Below are positions 46,676-56,490 of a stretch of DNA of 64,000 nt, piece by piece (the stretch's first letter is position 1; the number at the start of each line of letters is the position of its first letter). Both the position numbers and the translations under genes were made by a program. The stretch spans positions 434,001-498,000 of the forward strand of contig NZ_CP012543.1 of NCBI RefSeq assembly GCF_004803795.1, written 5' to 3'. Source of the stretch: Campylobacter rectus. Its GTDB lineage: Bacteria > Campylobacterota > Campylobacteria > Campylobacterales > Campylobacteraceae. A model generated the notes under the pieces. That model was not told the DNA's origin. It was given only the letters and a program-made list of their open reading frames with translations, and searched no databases.

Positions 46676-47185
46676 ATGAAAAAGCTTGTTTTTATTTTGT
46701 TGATAAGCGCGGGACTGTTTGCTGTCGGCGGCAAGGAGGCGGCCGCGCTCAAGACCGCATACGACGGCGGGCACGCCGCAAGCTATTTTGTGCCGTCTTG
46801 GTTCTATGACGGCGGCATAAGCGCGACAATAGACGCTAAAAAATCTCTTGATATGATAACAAAATCCTGCGACATAGGTTACGGCGAGGGTTGTGCCGAG
46901 CCGGCAAGGGCGTATGCGCGGAGTCAAAACGCGCAACAAGACGTCAAAAAATAGCAAATTTTCACCGAAAGGGCCTGCCCAAACGGATACTTCAAAAGTT
47001 GCTTAGAGGCGGAAAAATTTTACAAAGAGGCAACGGACGAGAACTATAAAAAACCGATAAAAATCTTTGATATATCCTGCGAGCGCGGCATTTACGAGGC
47101 TTGCTGCGTCGTAGGCGCGATCTGTCAAAACTCGCTAAAAGACGATAAGGCCGCAAAGAAATATTATAAAAATGCCGCGAGCTAA
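46676..47185 (+). pseudogene. Sel1-repeat-like exported protein with one amber stop
   Basis: Signal peptide MKKLVFILLISAGLFAVGG, then a 169-codon frame interrupted once by TAG at 46952-46954. After it the frame continues uninterrupted (QIFTERACPNGYFKSCLEAEKFYKEATDEN … ISCERGIYEACCVVGAIC … AAKKYYKNAAS) to TAA 47183. Cysteine spacing (KSCDIGYGEGC, RACPNGYFKSC, ISCERGIYEAC) is Sel1/Hcp-like. The upstream 93 codons alone are the visible open frame. A single nonsense mutation explains the break, so inactivation looks recent. Confidence 0.65.
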
Positions 47186-47746
47186 AGGGCAAAATCGCCG
47201 ATGAAGACGTAGAGCGCTACTCTAAATTTTAGTTCGGGTTAAATTTGCGAGCGGTCGTTTGAGCGCGGATGCTTTTTGGAGCGGTTTGGTTGCGCAAAAT
47301 ATCGCTGCGGGTAGGGCGGCCGCGACCGCATTTTTACCGCCCGTCGCTTAAATTTACCCACGCTTTACGTCAAATCTAGCGGGTTAAATTTTTGTTCCGA
47401 GTTTGTTGATTTTAGGCGGTTTGAGAAATGAAAAATTTAACTAAATCAAACCACCGTCGGCAGCGTAAATTTGACCGATTTTCAAGCGTTTTGGGCTAAA
47501 TTTAGTGCTTAAATAACCGTGAGGAGAATTATAAATTCGTCCAAAAATCGCAAGTAAAACCCGCGATCTAAATTTGACGAAAAGAGCGCATCCGAAAAAT
47601 GATCAAAAAATAACGTCAAATTTTCGCGAAAGCATCGTTTTTAAAATTTGCACTCGAAAATTTAAAACTCGAAAACGCGCCCGAGCAAGGTCAAAATTTA
47701 GTTCAAATTTGCTCGAAATTTCAGGGCAAATTTTGCAAAATCAACT
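47186..47746. other. Intergenic region, no gene seen
   Basis: About 560 bp, very dense in AAATTT words; the short frame at 47574 looks spurious. Lies between the Sel1 pseudogene and the uvrC 3' end. Confidence 0.5.
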
Positions 47747-49561
47747 TCAAATTTCACTCTCTTTTAGTTGCTCGATCTTGGCCGCCACGCTCCTATTCGT
47801 CACCTTTTCGATCTCTTCGCTCGTTGCAGTCATTATCGCTTCAAAGCTGCCGTAAAATTTGACGAGCTTTGCGATACTTCCCGCCGATACGCCGGCGTCT
47901 GCTAGCTTGCTGGCGCCCAGATCCTCTTTGCGCTTGGTTTTTTGATGAAAGGTAATGGCAAATCGGTGCGCCTCGTCGCGAAGTCGCTGGAAAAACTGAA
48001 GCCGTCTATCGCCGACGGGCAATGTAAATACGCCGCTGCTAGCGTAAATTTTATCCCTCGCGCCGCCTTTTGCGCGGTGGGCTTTGGCGTCTATTTTTTC
48101 TTTTGAAATGGCGAGTATATCGACGTTTGCGCCGCTACTGGCGATGATATCCGTAGCAAGATCCAGTAGCGCCTGACCGCCGTCGATGAGCCAGAGATCG
48201 GGCGGACTAAGCTTGTCAAACCGCAAAGCGCGCCCCTCTAGCATCTGGCGCATCTGATCGTAGTCGTTTGCGTGAGAGAGGTGCATGTGGCGGTAGTGCT
48301 CTTTGGCGAAGTTGCCGTGCTCAAAGCGCACCATCGCGCCGACTGCGGCCGTGCCGAACATATGCGAGTTGTCGAAAGTCTCGATGACGTGCGGCGCGCA
48401 TGCGAGGCCGAAATACTCCTTTAACTCGTCCAAAAATGCGTCGTCGTGGGTTTTTAGGTATTTTTGGATAAAGACTTGCGCGTTTGCTAGCGCCATCTCG
48501 CAGATACGCTTTTTCTCGCCGATTTTAGGGACGGAGATGCTAAATTTACGGCCGTGACGAGCGGTCAATATCTCCTCTACGAGGCTTGCGTCCTCAAAGG
48601 CTTCTAGCGCGTAAATTTTGGCGCTCACGACGGGCGCGCCTGCCGGGAAGCTCTCTAAAACTATTTGTTTGTACGCGTCGTTTAGATCGCCTTGCGAGCT
48701 CATTTTGGCGTTCGTGATATTTTGATACACGCCGCTGATCTTGCCGCCGTGCACGCTAAAACGCACCGCGCAAAGCAAATTTTGCTCCGCTCCCACGGCA
48801 AAAACCTCAAAATCCTCGAGCTTAGCCAGATCGACCTCGATTTTGACGTCTAGATCCTTGATCGCGTTGATCTTATCGCGCACGAGGGCGGCTTGCTCGT
48901 AGTTTTCGTTTTGGGCGTATTTGTTCATCAAATTTACGAGCTTTGGCAGCATAGAAAGCGGATTGTTTAGCGCTGCAATCGCGCCCTCTACGACCTTGGC
49001 GTAGTCTGCGGGCGAAATTTTACTGATGAGCGGGGCTTCTGAGTAGCCGATCTGATAGGGTAGATATGCGCCCGTGGCTTTGAGCGCGCTTTTGCTTTGC
49101 ACGAGCTTAAAGCTTAGCCTAAGCGCATCTAAAAGCTCGCGCGCGCCGCGAAAATACGGCCCGAAATACTTGACGTTTTTGCCTCGGACGATCTTGCGCG
49201 TAATCTCAAAGCGCGGGAAATCCTCGTCCAAATTTACGTAGATGTAAGGGTAGGTCTTATCGTCGCGCAGCAAGATGTTGTATTTGGGGCGTAGTTGCTT
49301 GATGAAGGAGTTTTCCAGTATCAGCGCGTCGGCTTCGCTGGGAGTTACGATATACTCGAGGTGTACGGCCTCGCTGATCATTTTGTGGATGCGCGGGCCC
49401 AGCTTGGGCGAGGGGGCGAGACTTGGCGTAAATGAAAAGTAGCTTTTGACGCGGTTTTTTAAAATTTTAGCCTTGCCGACGTAAAGAAGCTTGCCCGCTT
49501 TGTCGAAATACTGATAAACGCCGGGCTGTGCTGGCAGTGAACGGATCTCATCGATTAGCAA
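47747..49561 (-). CDS. uvrC: Excinuclease ABC subunit C
   Basis: 604 aa. N-terminal GIY-YIG nuclease (GVYQYFDKAGKLLYVGKAK, residues ~17-35) makes the 3' incision; UVR motif near residues 200-235 (NKYAQNENYEQAALVRDKI) binds UvrB; C-terminal RNase H-like nuclease (VIETFDNSHMFGTAAVGAMV, LWLIDGGQALLD) makes the 5' incision; final helix-hairpin-helix (DAGVSAGSIAKLVKFYGS) binds DNA. Part of nucleotide excision repair with UvrA and UvrB, not in the window. ATG 49561. Confidence 0.95.
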   Translation of the reverse strand: MLIDEIRSLPAQPGVYQYFDKAGKLLYVGKAKILKNRVKSYFSFTPSLAPSPKLGPRIHKMISEAVHLEYIVTPSEADALILENSFIKQLRPKYNILLRDDKTYPYIYVNLDEDFPRFEITRKIVRGKNVKYFGPYFRGARELLDALRLSFKLVQSKSALKATGAYLPYQIGYSEAPLISKISPADYAKVVEGAIAALNNPLSMLPKLVNLMNKYAQNENYEQAALVRDKINAIKDLDVKIEVDLAKLEDFEVFAVGAEQNLLCAVRFSVHGGKISGVYQNITNAKMSSQGDLNDAYKQIVLESFPAGAPVVSAKIYALEAFEDASLVEEILTARHGRKFSISVPKIGEKKRICEMALANAQVFIQKYLKTHDDAFLDELKEYFGLACAPHVIETFDNSHMFGTAAVGAMVRFEHGNFAKEHYRHMHLSHANDYDQMRQMLEGRALRFDKLSPPDLWLIDGGQALLDLATDIIASSGANVDILAISKEKIDAKAHRAKGGARDKIYASSGVFTLPVGDRRLQFFQRLRDEAHRFAITFHQKTKRKEDLGASKLADAGVSAGSIAKLVKFYGSFEAIMTATSEEIEKVTNRSVAAKIEQLKESEI

Positions 49562-49700
49562 AATTTAGCTCCCGCTAGTAAATTTGAGCTTTTGCCGTTT
49601 GGGGTTAAATTTGACGAGGTTTGCGCCATATAGTTTTTATAAATTAAAAGCCCTGCGCTTGCGTGCTCTGCGCCTAAATTTCGCTCTATTTTATCTTGCT

Positions 49701-50183
49701 TCATCGCGCCCCGCTTGATTCTTTGGCTAAATTTTGCTTTATAGCAAGGCGAATTTTTTCAAATCCTTCGAAAATCCGCTCGCTTTTGGCTAAATTTACG
49801 AACTCCCCCTTAGCCGGCTCGGCATAGGTAAAAATTCGCTTCGTTTCGTAAGGGTCGGTTGGTTTTTTAAATTTTAAACGCTTTGTCACAAAAAATTTAA
49901 CGTCCGTTACGCGAGCGAGCCTACCGTCAAAATTTACGCTAGAATAGATTTTTAATAAGCCTTTTAACATTTTTATACTACTATCTCTTTTTAATTCCTG
50001 AAGTCCGAGCGGATGAAACAGGGCGAAAAACAAGACGCCGTTTTTCTCGTAGCAAAAGGCGATGAGCCTGCGATGATTTAGACTTAAAAGCTTTAGAAAT
50101 TCCCCGCATTCGCTACGGTTTTTTAACTCTTTATAAGAAGGATTATCAATAATATGTCGAATAATAGTCTTAGCGTCTTTCAT
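49701..50183 (-). CDS. DUF721/DciA-like conserved protein
   Basis: 160 aa, basic, soluble. The N-terminal half (AKTIIRHIIDNPSYKEL … LLSLNHRRLIAFCYEKNGVLFFALFHPLGLQEL … MLKGLLKIY) has the length and alternation of DUF721/DciA domains, which in many bacteria bind the replicative helicase. The match is by impression, so the family name is tentative. ATG 50183 overlaps, on the other strand, the start of a small lipoprotein gene (50154). Confidence 0.5.
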   Translation of the reverse strand: MKDAKTIIRHIIDNPSYKELKNRSECGEFLKLLSLNHRRLIAFCYEKNGVLFFALFHPLGLQELKRDSSIKMLKGLLKIYSSVNFDGRLARVTDVKFFVTKRLKFKKPTDPYETKRIFTYAEPAKGEFVNLAKSERIFEGFEKIRLAIKQNLAKESSGAR

Positions 50184-50306
50184 AGGGCGATTCTAGCATT
50201 TTTTTTGTTAATTTTTATAGCGGGCTGCGGCCACAAGAGTGATCCGTTCTATGAAGCGCCGTCTGAGCCCTCAAGCAGCAAAACCGAAAAGATAAATAAA
50301 CTATAA
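50154..50306 (+). CDS. Small lipoprotein
   Basis: 50 codons, below usual gene-finding cut-offs. A hydrophobic signal (AILAFFLLIFIAGC) with lipobox IAGC puts the lipid-modified Cys at residue 25. A short Pro/Ser-rich tail (GHKSDPFYEAPSEPSSSKTEK) follows. It resembles LptM/YifL-type mini-lipoproteins ('GCGqkgpLy.P'). GAAGGA lies before the ATG at 50154. Its 5' end overlaps the divergent gene at 50183 by 30 bp. It lies 14 bp before nhaD, so co-transcription is likely. Real but unproven. Confidence 0.6.
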   Translation: MSNNSLSVFHRAILAFFLLIFIAGCGHKSDPFYEAPSEPSSSKTEKINKL

Positions 50307-50320
50307 ATCAAGGAGAGTAA

Positions 50321-51709
50321 ATGAAAATCGTCGGACTTTTGAGTCTGTTTTTCGCTTTAGCCTTCGGTAGCGGCGACGCTGCGGAATCGCTAAATTTAAC
50401 GACTACGTGGGTGGGTATAGCAAGCCTCATCATTTTCGTTGTGGGATATTTTTTCATCGCTACGGAGGAAAATTTTCACATCGACAAGGCTAAACCGGCC
50501 ATATTTATCGGCACTTTTATGTTCCTACTCATCGGCTTTTATATGCTGGCAAACGGCCTAGATGTGCATTTGTTGCAAAATGAGGTAAATCACCTGATTT
50601 TAGAGATTTCGCAGATCGTATTTTTCCTCATGGTCGCGATGACCTATATCGAGGCGCTCATCGAGCGAGACGTGTTTAACGCGCTAAAATACAGCCTCGT
50701 CTCAAAGGGCTATACATACAAAAGACTCTTTTGGCTAACGGGCGTTTTAGCGTTTTTCATAAGTCCCGTCGCAGACAACCTAACGACCGCGCTCATCCTC
50801 TCCACCGTACTTTTGACGATAGATAAAAATAACGCAAATTTTATCGTGGCCGGCGCGATAAACATCGTCGTAGCCGCAAACGCGGGCGGCGCGTGGAGTC
50901 CGTTCGGCGACATAACGACGCTGATGGCGTGGGCTGCAGGCAAGGCCCCTTTTATCGACTTTTTTGCGCTCTTCCCCGCTTCTATCATCGGTTGGCTGGT
51001 TACGGCGTTTTTGCTAGTGCGCGTCGTACCTGCGGGCAGCCCGCACTTTGACCCGGCCGCAGAACCGAAAGTAAGCATCAAAAAAGGTGGCAAAGTCGTC
51101 ATCGGCCTTGGCATCGTTACGATATTTTCGGCCGTTATGATGCACCAGCTTTTTCATCTGCCTGCGATGTGGGGTATGATGTTTGGCTTCTCGCTTCTTA
51201 GCATTTACACCTATATCTACAAAAAAACTAATAAAAACGAAGAGCCGATGCACGTCTTTCACTATATGTCAAAGATCGAAAACAACACGCTTTTGTTCTT
51301 TTTCGGTATCCTTGCCGCCGTCGGCGCGCTGCACTTCGTCGGATTTTTAAACTACGCCGTTTCGCTTTATGATAAATTCGGCGCTACGACCGTAAATATC
51401 GGCGTTGGCTTCCTGTCTGCGATCGTGGATAACGTTCCTGTTATGTCCGCCGTGCTAAAAGCAAATCCTATGATGGGCGCGGATGCGGGCGAAAATTTAA
51501 GCCAGTGGCTGTTGGTTACGCTAACTGCCGGTATCGGCGGGTCTATGATTAGCTTTGGCTCTGCTGCGGGAGTGGGCGTAATGGGCAAACTAAAGGGCAT
51601 CTATACCTTCGGCGCGCATATGAAATACGCATGGACGGTAGTTGCCGGCTACATAGTATCGATCGCGGTTTGGTACGTGCAGTTCGAGATTTTTCACATT
51701 TACTTTTAA
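50321..51709 (+). CDS. nhaD: NhaD-type Na+/H+ antiporter
   Basis: 462 aa, signal-like first 20 residues, then about twelve membrane helices. NhaD/IT-superfamily landmarks: SPVADNLTTALILSTVLL, NIVVAANAGGAWSPFGDITTLMAW, SAIVDNVPVMSAVL and GGSMISFGSAAGVGVMGKLKGIYTF. Two near-identical 'DN.(T/P)' helix breaks and the two GG-S repeats form the ion path. Exchanges Na+/Li+ for protons for pH and salt homeostasis. ATG 50321 with AAGGAG before it. Confidence 0.92.
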   Translation: MKIVGLLSLFFALAFGSGDAAESLNLTTTWVGIASLIIFVVGYFFIATEENFHIDKAKPAIFIGTFMFLLIGFYMLANGLDVHLLQNEVNHLILEISQIVFFLMVAMTYIEALIERDVFNALKYSLVSKGYTYKRLFWLTGVLAFFISPVADNLTTALILSTVLLTIDKNNANFIVAGAINIVVAANAGGAWSPFGDITTLMAWAAGKAPFIDFFALFPASIIGWLVTAFLLVRVVPAGSPHFDPAAEPKVSIKKGGKVVIGLGIVTIFSAVMMHQLFHLPAMWGMMFGFSLLSIYTYIYKKTNKNEEPMHVFHYMSKIENNTLLFFFGILAAVGALHFVGFLNYAVSLYDKFGATTVNIGVGFLSAIVDNVPVMSAVLKANPMMGADAGENLSQWLLVTLTAGIGGSMISFGSAAGVGVMGKLKGIYTFGAHMKYAWTVVAGYIVSIAVWYVQFEIFHIYF

Positions 51710-51718
51710 GGGACGACG

Positions 51719-53251
51719 ATGAATAACACGATAATAGTTTTGGATTTTGGTTCGCAATACACTCAGCTCATCGCTAGACGCCTGCGCGAACAAGGCGTTT
51801 ATACCGAGATTTTGCCTTTTAGCGCTAAGATCGAAGAGATCAAGGCCAAAAAACCAAAGGGCATAATCCTAAGCGGCGGGCCCGCTAGCGTTTATGCCTC
51901 GGACGCGTATTTTTGCGATGAGAAAATTTTTAAGCTAAAGGTGCCTATCTTGGGCGTTTGCTACGGTATGCAGCTGATCGCGCACGTTTTTGGGGCACAG
52001 GTCGCTCCCGCCTCTCACAAAGAGTACGGCAAGGCCGATCTAAGCGTGACGAAGACTCATCCGCTCTTTACCGATACGCCTGAAAAGCAAATCGTCTGGA
52101 TGAGCCACTCCGACCTCGTAAAAAACCTACCTAACGGCTTTGAAGCGATCGCGACTAGCGAAAATTCGCCTTATTGCGTATTCGGCGATGAAAAGCGAAA
52201 ATTTTACGCGCTGCAGTTTCATCCGGAGGTGCAGCACAGCGAGTTTGGTACTCAAATTTTAAAAAATTTCGCCAAATATATCTGCGGCTGCGAAAGCACG
52301 TGGAATATGGGCAGCTTTGCTAAAAACCAGATCGCTAAAATAAAAGAAACCGTGGGCAACAAAAAAGTACTTTGCGCCGTTAGCGGAGGCGTGGATAGCT
52401 CTGTCACCGCCGCGCTTTTAGCTGCTGCGATACCGCAAAATTTGATCCTGGTTTTCGTCGATAACGGACTGCTTAGAACGGGTGAGCGCGAGCAGGTCGA
52501 AGCGACTTTTAGAACTAAACTCGGCGTGGAGCTGGTTAGCATAGACGCGAGTAAAACTTTCCTAGAAAGGCTTGTCGGCGTGACTGAACCGGAGAAAAAA
52601 CGCAAGATAATCGGCGAAACTTTTATCGAAATTTTTGAAAAAGAGGCCAAAAAGCACGATAACGTTAAATTTTTAGCTCAGGGTACGCTTTATACCGATA
52701 TCATCGAAAGCTCGGTCGCGGGCTCTAGCAAGACGATCAAAAGCCACCACAACGTGGGCGGATTGCCTGATTGGATGAGCTTTGAGCTGATCGAGCCTTT
52801 AAGAGAAATTTTTAAAGACGAGGTGCGCCAGCTCGGCCTTGAGCTTGGTCTTTCGCGCGAGCTCGTGTTCCGTCATCCATTTCCAGGCCCGGGTCTTGCG
52901 ATCCGCATAATGGGCGAGGTAAATACGCCGAGCCTCGAGCTACTGCGCAAAGCTGACGTGATCCTGCGCGACGAGCTAAAATCAAGCGGCTGGTACAACA
53001 AAACGTGGCAAGCGTTTTGCGTGCTGCTAAACGTGCACTCCGTGGGCGTTATGGGCGATAACCGCACCTACGAAAACGCCGTGTGCATACGCGTAGTGGA
53101 CGCCAGCGACGGTATGACGGCTAGCTTCTCGCGCCTGCCGTACGATCTGCTAGAAAACGTCTCTCGCCGCATCATAAACGAAGTGGACGGCATCAACCGC
53201 GTAGTTTATGACATCTCGAGCAAACCGCCTGCAACGATAGAGTGGGAGTGA
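51719..53251 (+). CDS. guaA: GMP synthase (glutamine-hydrolysing)
   Basis: 510 aa. N-terminal glutamine amidotransferase with catalytic Cys in [11 protein letters not shown] and His-Glu in [10 protein letters not shown]; then ATP pyrophosphatase with P-loop [16 protein letters not shown]-terminal dimerisation domain ending TIEWE, the conserved GuaA terminus. Converts XMP to GMP. Ten bp after nhaD, so possibly co-transcribed. The next gene on the right is the type I R-M operon, with a sharp drop in GC. Confidence 0.95.
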   Translation: MNNTIIVLDFGSQYTQLIARRLREQGVYTEILPFSAKIEEIKAKKPKGIILSGGPASVYASDAYFCDEKIFKLKVPILGVCYGMQLIAHVFGAQVAPASHKEYGKADLSVTKTHPLFTDTPEKQIVWMSHSDLVKNLPNGFEAIATSENSPYCVFGDEKRKFYALQFHPEVQHSEFGTQILKNFAKYICGCESTWNMGSFAKNQIAKIKETVGNKKVLCAVSGGVDSSVTAALLAAAIPQNLILVFVDNGLLRTGEREQVEATFRTKLGVELVSIDASKTFLERLVGVTEPEKKRKIIGETFIEIFEKEAKKHDNVKFLAQGTLYTDIIESSVAGSSKTIKSHHNVGGLPDWMSFELIEPLREIFKDEVRQLGLELGLSRELVFRHPFPGPGLAIRIMGEVNTPSLELLRKADVILRDELKSSGWYNKTWQAFCVLLNVHSVGVMGDNRTYENAVCIRVVDASDGMTASFSRLPYDLLENVSRRIINEVDGINRVVYDISSKPPATIEWE

Positions 53252-53261
53252 CTTTTATTTG

Positions 53262-53285
53262 TATGATTTGCACTTGTAAATCATA
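53262..53285. terminator. Hairpin after guaA
   Basis: TATGATTT (53262-53269) pairs perfectly with AAATCATA (53278-53285), 8-nt loop, 11 bp after the guaA stop. No long T-run, so the terminator call is moderate. Confidence 0.45.
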
Positions 53286-53298
53286 ATATATAAGTAAT

Positions 53299-53327
53299 TT
53301 ATGTATTTAAGATGCATAAATACATAA
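53299..53327. promoter_or_regulatory. 10-bp perfect inverted repeat upstream of hsdR
   Basis: TTATGTATTT (53299-53308) and AAATACATAA (53318-53327) with a 9-nt spacer; together with the hairpin at 53262 it forms a tandem pair in the guaA–hsdR gap. Could be a second terminator or an operator controlling the R-M operon. Confidence 0.4.
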
Positions 53328-53454
53328 GAAAATCAAAAACGAAACTTAGCCAAATAATGAAATATGTTTTGATGGGGATTTTGCAAAAAAGAAAAAAATT
53401 CAATGAAGAGTTTATTTTTCACTAGAATTAATGCATTAAGCTAGATAGAGGATT

Positions 53455-56400
53455 ATGGTTATGGTAAAGAGCGAGAAACAAATAGAAAGTGAATTTATCA
53501 AAAAATTGATTGATTTAAAATATGTTTATCGTGAAGATATTAGAGATAAATTTTCCTTAGAAGAAAATTTCAGAAAGCATTTTGAAAGATTGAACCGTGT
53601 GAAACTAAGTGATTCTGAATTTAAAAGATTACGTGAGAGTATAATAAATCCAGATGTTTTTGAGAATGCAAAAAGGCTCCGAGAAATAAATACTTTCAAA
53701 AGAGATGATGATACTCCTTTGCAATATACTCTTGTGAATCTTAAAAACTGGTGCAAAAACGAATTTGAAGTAGTCAACCAGTTGCGTATTAATACGGAAA
53801 ATAGTAACCATCGCTATGATGTTATTTTGCTTATTAATGGTATCCCGGTAGTTCAGGTTGAGTTAAAGACCTTACAAATAACCCCTAAAAAAGCAATGGA
53901 ACAAATAGTGAATTATAAAAATGATCTGGGAAATGGGTATACAAATTCTCTGCTTTGTTTTATTCAGCTTTTTATTGTTAGCAATGAAACCAATACCTAT
54001 TATTTTGCCAATAATCGTAAAGAGCATTTTTCGTTTAATGCGGATGAGAGATTTTTGCCTATTTATGAATTTGCAGATCAAGAGAATAACAAAATAACAA
54101 ACCTATATGAATTTACAAATTATTTTTTGCCCAAGTGTACTATTGGAGAACTTATTAGTAGGTATATGGTTCTGGTAGTAAGTGAGCAAAAATTATTAAT
54201 TATGCGACCATATCAGATTTATGCTGTGAAAGCCATTGTGGATTGTATTGAGCAAAATCGAGGCAATGGATATATTTGGCATACTACCGGTAGTGGCAAA
54301 ACTCTTACATCATTTAAGACATCAACACTTTTGAAAGATAATCCGGATATTGAAAAGTGCTTGTTTGTTGTGGATAGAAAAGATTTGGATAGACAGACTC
54401 GTATAGAATTTAATAAGTTTCAAGAAGGATGTGTGGAAGAAAATACAAATACTGAAAGTTTAGTTAAGCGTCTCACATCTGATGATTATAAGGATAAAGT
54501 GATAGTTACTACCATTCAAAAACTTGGACTTGCACTTGATGACGATAGTAAGCGTAATCAAGAAAAAAGAAAAAGAGGCGAATTAACTTTTAAAGAAAGA
54601 CTACTAAAGCTTCAAGATAAGCGTATGGCGATTATTTTTGATGAATGCCATCGTTCACAATTTGGAGATAATCATGAAGCAATAAAGACTTTCTTCCCCA
54701 AAGCACAATTGTTTGGTTTTACCGGCACACCAATTTTTGAAGAAAATTCAAATTATAAACAAGTTGATGGGACAATTGGTTCTTATAAAACAACAAAAGA
54801 TGTCTTTGAAAAAGAACTTCATTCTTACACCATCACAAATGCGATTGATGATGGCAATGTTTTACGTTTTCACATTGATTATTTTAAGCCTGATGATACT
54901 CATGTTGCAGCAAAAGCAGATACAAAGATAAGCAAAAGGAAAATTGTAGAAGCTATTTTGTCCAAGCATGATGCGGCAACATATAGTAGACGGTATAACG
55001 CTATTTTTGCAACAGCAAGTATCAATGAAGCAATAGAGTACTATGGTTTATTTAATGAGGTACAGAAAGAATACTTAGATTTAGATGAAGGTTTTATTCC
55101 ATTAAATATTTCTTGCGTTTTTTCGCCTCCGGCTGAAGGCAATAAAGATGTGAAACAACTGCAAGAGGATCTTGTGCAAGAAAAAGAAGATAATAAACAA
55201 GAGCCGGACAAGAAAAAAGAAGCCTTAAGGAGAATTATTGACGACTATAATTCAAAATACAAAACAAATCATACTATCAACGACTTTGATTTGTATTATC
55301 AAGATGTACAAAAACGGATAAAAGATCAACAATATCCAAATGCGGATTATCCACATGAAAACAAAATAGATATTGTTATTGTTGTAGATATGCTTTTGAC
55401 AGGCTTTGATTCTAAATATTTAAATACTTTATATGTAGATAAAAACTTGAAGCAACATGGATTGATCCAAGCCTTTTCAAGAACGAATCGTGTGCTGAAT
55501 ACTACAAAGCCTTATGGTAATATTATTGATTTTAGAGGTCATGAAGATGAAGTTGATGTAGCGATCAGACTGTTTTCAGGAAAAGAAAACAGTGAGAAAG
55601 TAAAAGAAATTTGGCTTGTGGATCCGGCTCCTACTATAATTAGAAAGTTGGAAAAAGCAGTAGATGAACTTGAGCAGTTTATGAATGCACAAGGACTTGA
55701 ATGTAAGCCTGAAGCAGTAAGTAACCTTAAAGGTGATACGGCTCGTGCCATGTTTATTGATAAATTTAAACAAATACAGAAGCTCAAAACCCAACTTGAT
55801 CAATATACAGATATAAAAGAGGAGCAAGTAGCTACTATTGAGGCTTTATTACCGGAAGATACAGTTCGAGCATTTAGAGGAGCATATTTGGATATTGCCG
55901 GAAGGTTAAAAGATGAACAGGAAAAAGACATTCATAATGTATCTCCGGAAGTAGAGCAATTGGATTTTGAATTTGTGTTATTTGCTTCAGCGGTTATTGA
56001 TTATGATTATATTATGGCACTTATTTCAAGGTATACTCAATCTAATGTGCCAAAGAAAGAAAAAATGACGAAAAAAGAACTGATTGATTTGATCGCTTCT
56101 ACTTCTAACCTCATGGATGAGCGGAGAGATATTGAAGAGTATATAGAAGAGCTTGACCGATTCATTAAATCTTCAGAAGAGAATAAAGGCTTAAGTGAAA
56201 AGGAAGTAATTGATGGATACCAGAAATTTAAATCTGAAAAATCTTCTAAGAAGCTGATTTCCATATCTGAAAAGTATGGGATTGAGCATGGTTCTTTAGA
56301 GGCTTTTGTTAATGGAATTATGGAAAGAATGATTTTTGATGGAGAAAAATTGATTGATTTACTGGAACCTCTGAATCTTAGTTGGAGAGAACGAACACAA

Positions 56401-56490
56401 AAAGAATTGGAGCTTATGGATGAATTGATTCCGTTATTAAAGAAAATGGCGAGTGGACGAGAGATTGTGGGGTTAAAAGCGTATGAGTAA
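53455..56490 (+). CDS. hsdR: Type I restriction enzyme, R (restriction/translocase) subunit
   Basis: 1011 aa. N-terminal nuclease with the D…ExK pattern: D122 in RYDVILLING and E136-L-K138 in VQVELKT. Two RecA-like motor domains: Walker A HTTGSGKT (K282), DEAD box DECH (396-399), motif III FGFTGTP, and the later MLLTGFDS and QAFSRTNRVL. The C-terminal helical domain (residues ~870-1011) contacts the methylase complex. Pumps and cuts unmethylated DNA. AT-rich, unlike the flanking guaA. Start at ATG 53455; a second ATG two codons on is equally possible. Ends overlapping hsdS by 8 bp. Confidence 0.94.
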   Translation: MVMVKSEKQIESEFIKKLIDLKYVYREDIRDKFSLEENFRKHFERLNRVKLSDSEFKRLRESIINPDVFENAKRLREINTFKRDDDTPLQYTLVNLKNWCKNEFEVVNQLRINTENSNHRYDVILLINGIPVVQVELKTLQITPKKAMEQIVNYKNDLGNGYTNSLLCFIQLFIVSNETNTYYFANNRKEHFSFNADERFLPIYEFADQENNKITNLYEFTNYFLPKCTIGELISRYMVLVVSEQKLLIMRPYQIYAVKAIVDCIEQNRGNGYIWHTTGSGKTLTSFKTSTLLKDNPDIEKCLFVVDRKDLDRQTRIEFNKFQEGCVEENTNTESLVKRLTSDDYKDKVIVTTIQKLGLALDDDSKRNQEKRKRGELTFKERLLKLQDKRMAIIFDECHRSQFGDNHEAIKTFFPKAQLFGFTGTPIFEENSNYKQVDGTIGSYKTTKDVFEKELHSYTITNAIDDGNVLRFHIDYFKPDDTHVAAKADTKISKRKIVEAILSKHDAATYSRRYNAIFATASINEAIEYYGLFNEVQKEYLDLDEGFIPLNISCVFSPPAEGNKDVKQLQEDLVQEKEDNKQEPDKKKEALRRIIDDYNSKYKTNHTINDFDLYYQDVQKRIKDQQYPNADYPHENKIDIVIVVDMLLTGFDSKYLNTLYVDKNLKQHGLIQAFSRTNRVLNTTKPYGNIIDFRGHEDEVDVAIRLFSGKENSEKVKEIWLVDPAPTIIRKLEKAVDELEQFMNAQGLECKPEAVSNLKGDTARAMFIDKFKQIQKLKTQLDQYTDIKEEQVATIEALLPEDTVRAFRGAYLDIAGRLKDEQEKDIHNVSPEVEQLDFEFVLFASAVIDYDYIMALISRYTQSNVPKKEKMTKKELIDLIASTSNLMDERRDIEEYIEELDRFIKSSEENKGLSEKEVIDGYQKFKSEKSSKKLISISEKYGIEHGSLEAFVNGIMERMIFDGEKLIDLLEPLNLSWRERTQKELELMDELIPLLKKMASGREIVGLKAYE

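Noticed and set aside
47574-47855. 93-codon plus-strand frame overlapping the uvrC end
   Set aside because: Overlaps uvrC antisense and has no coding features.
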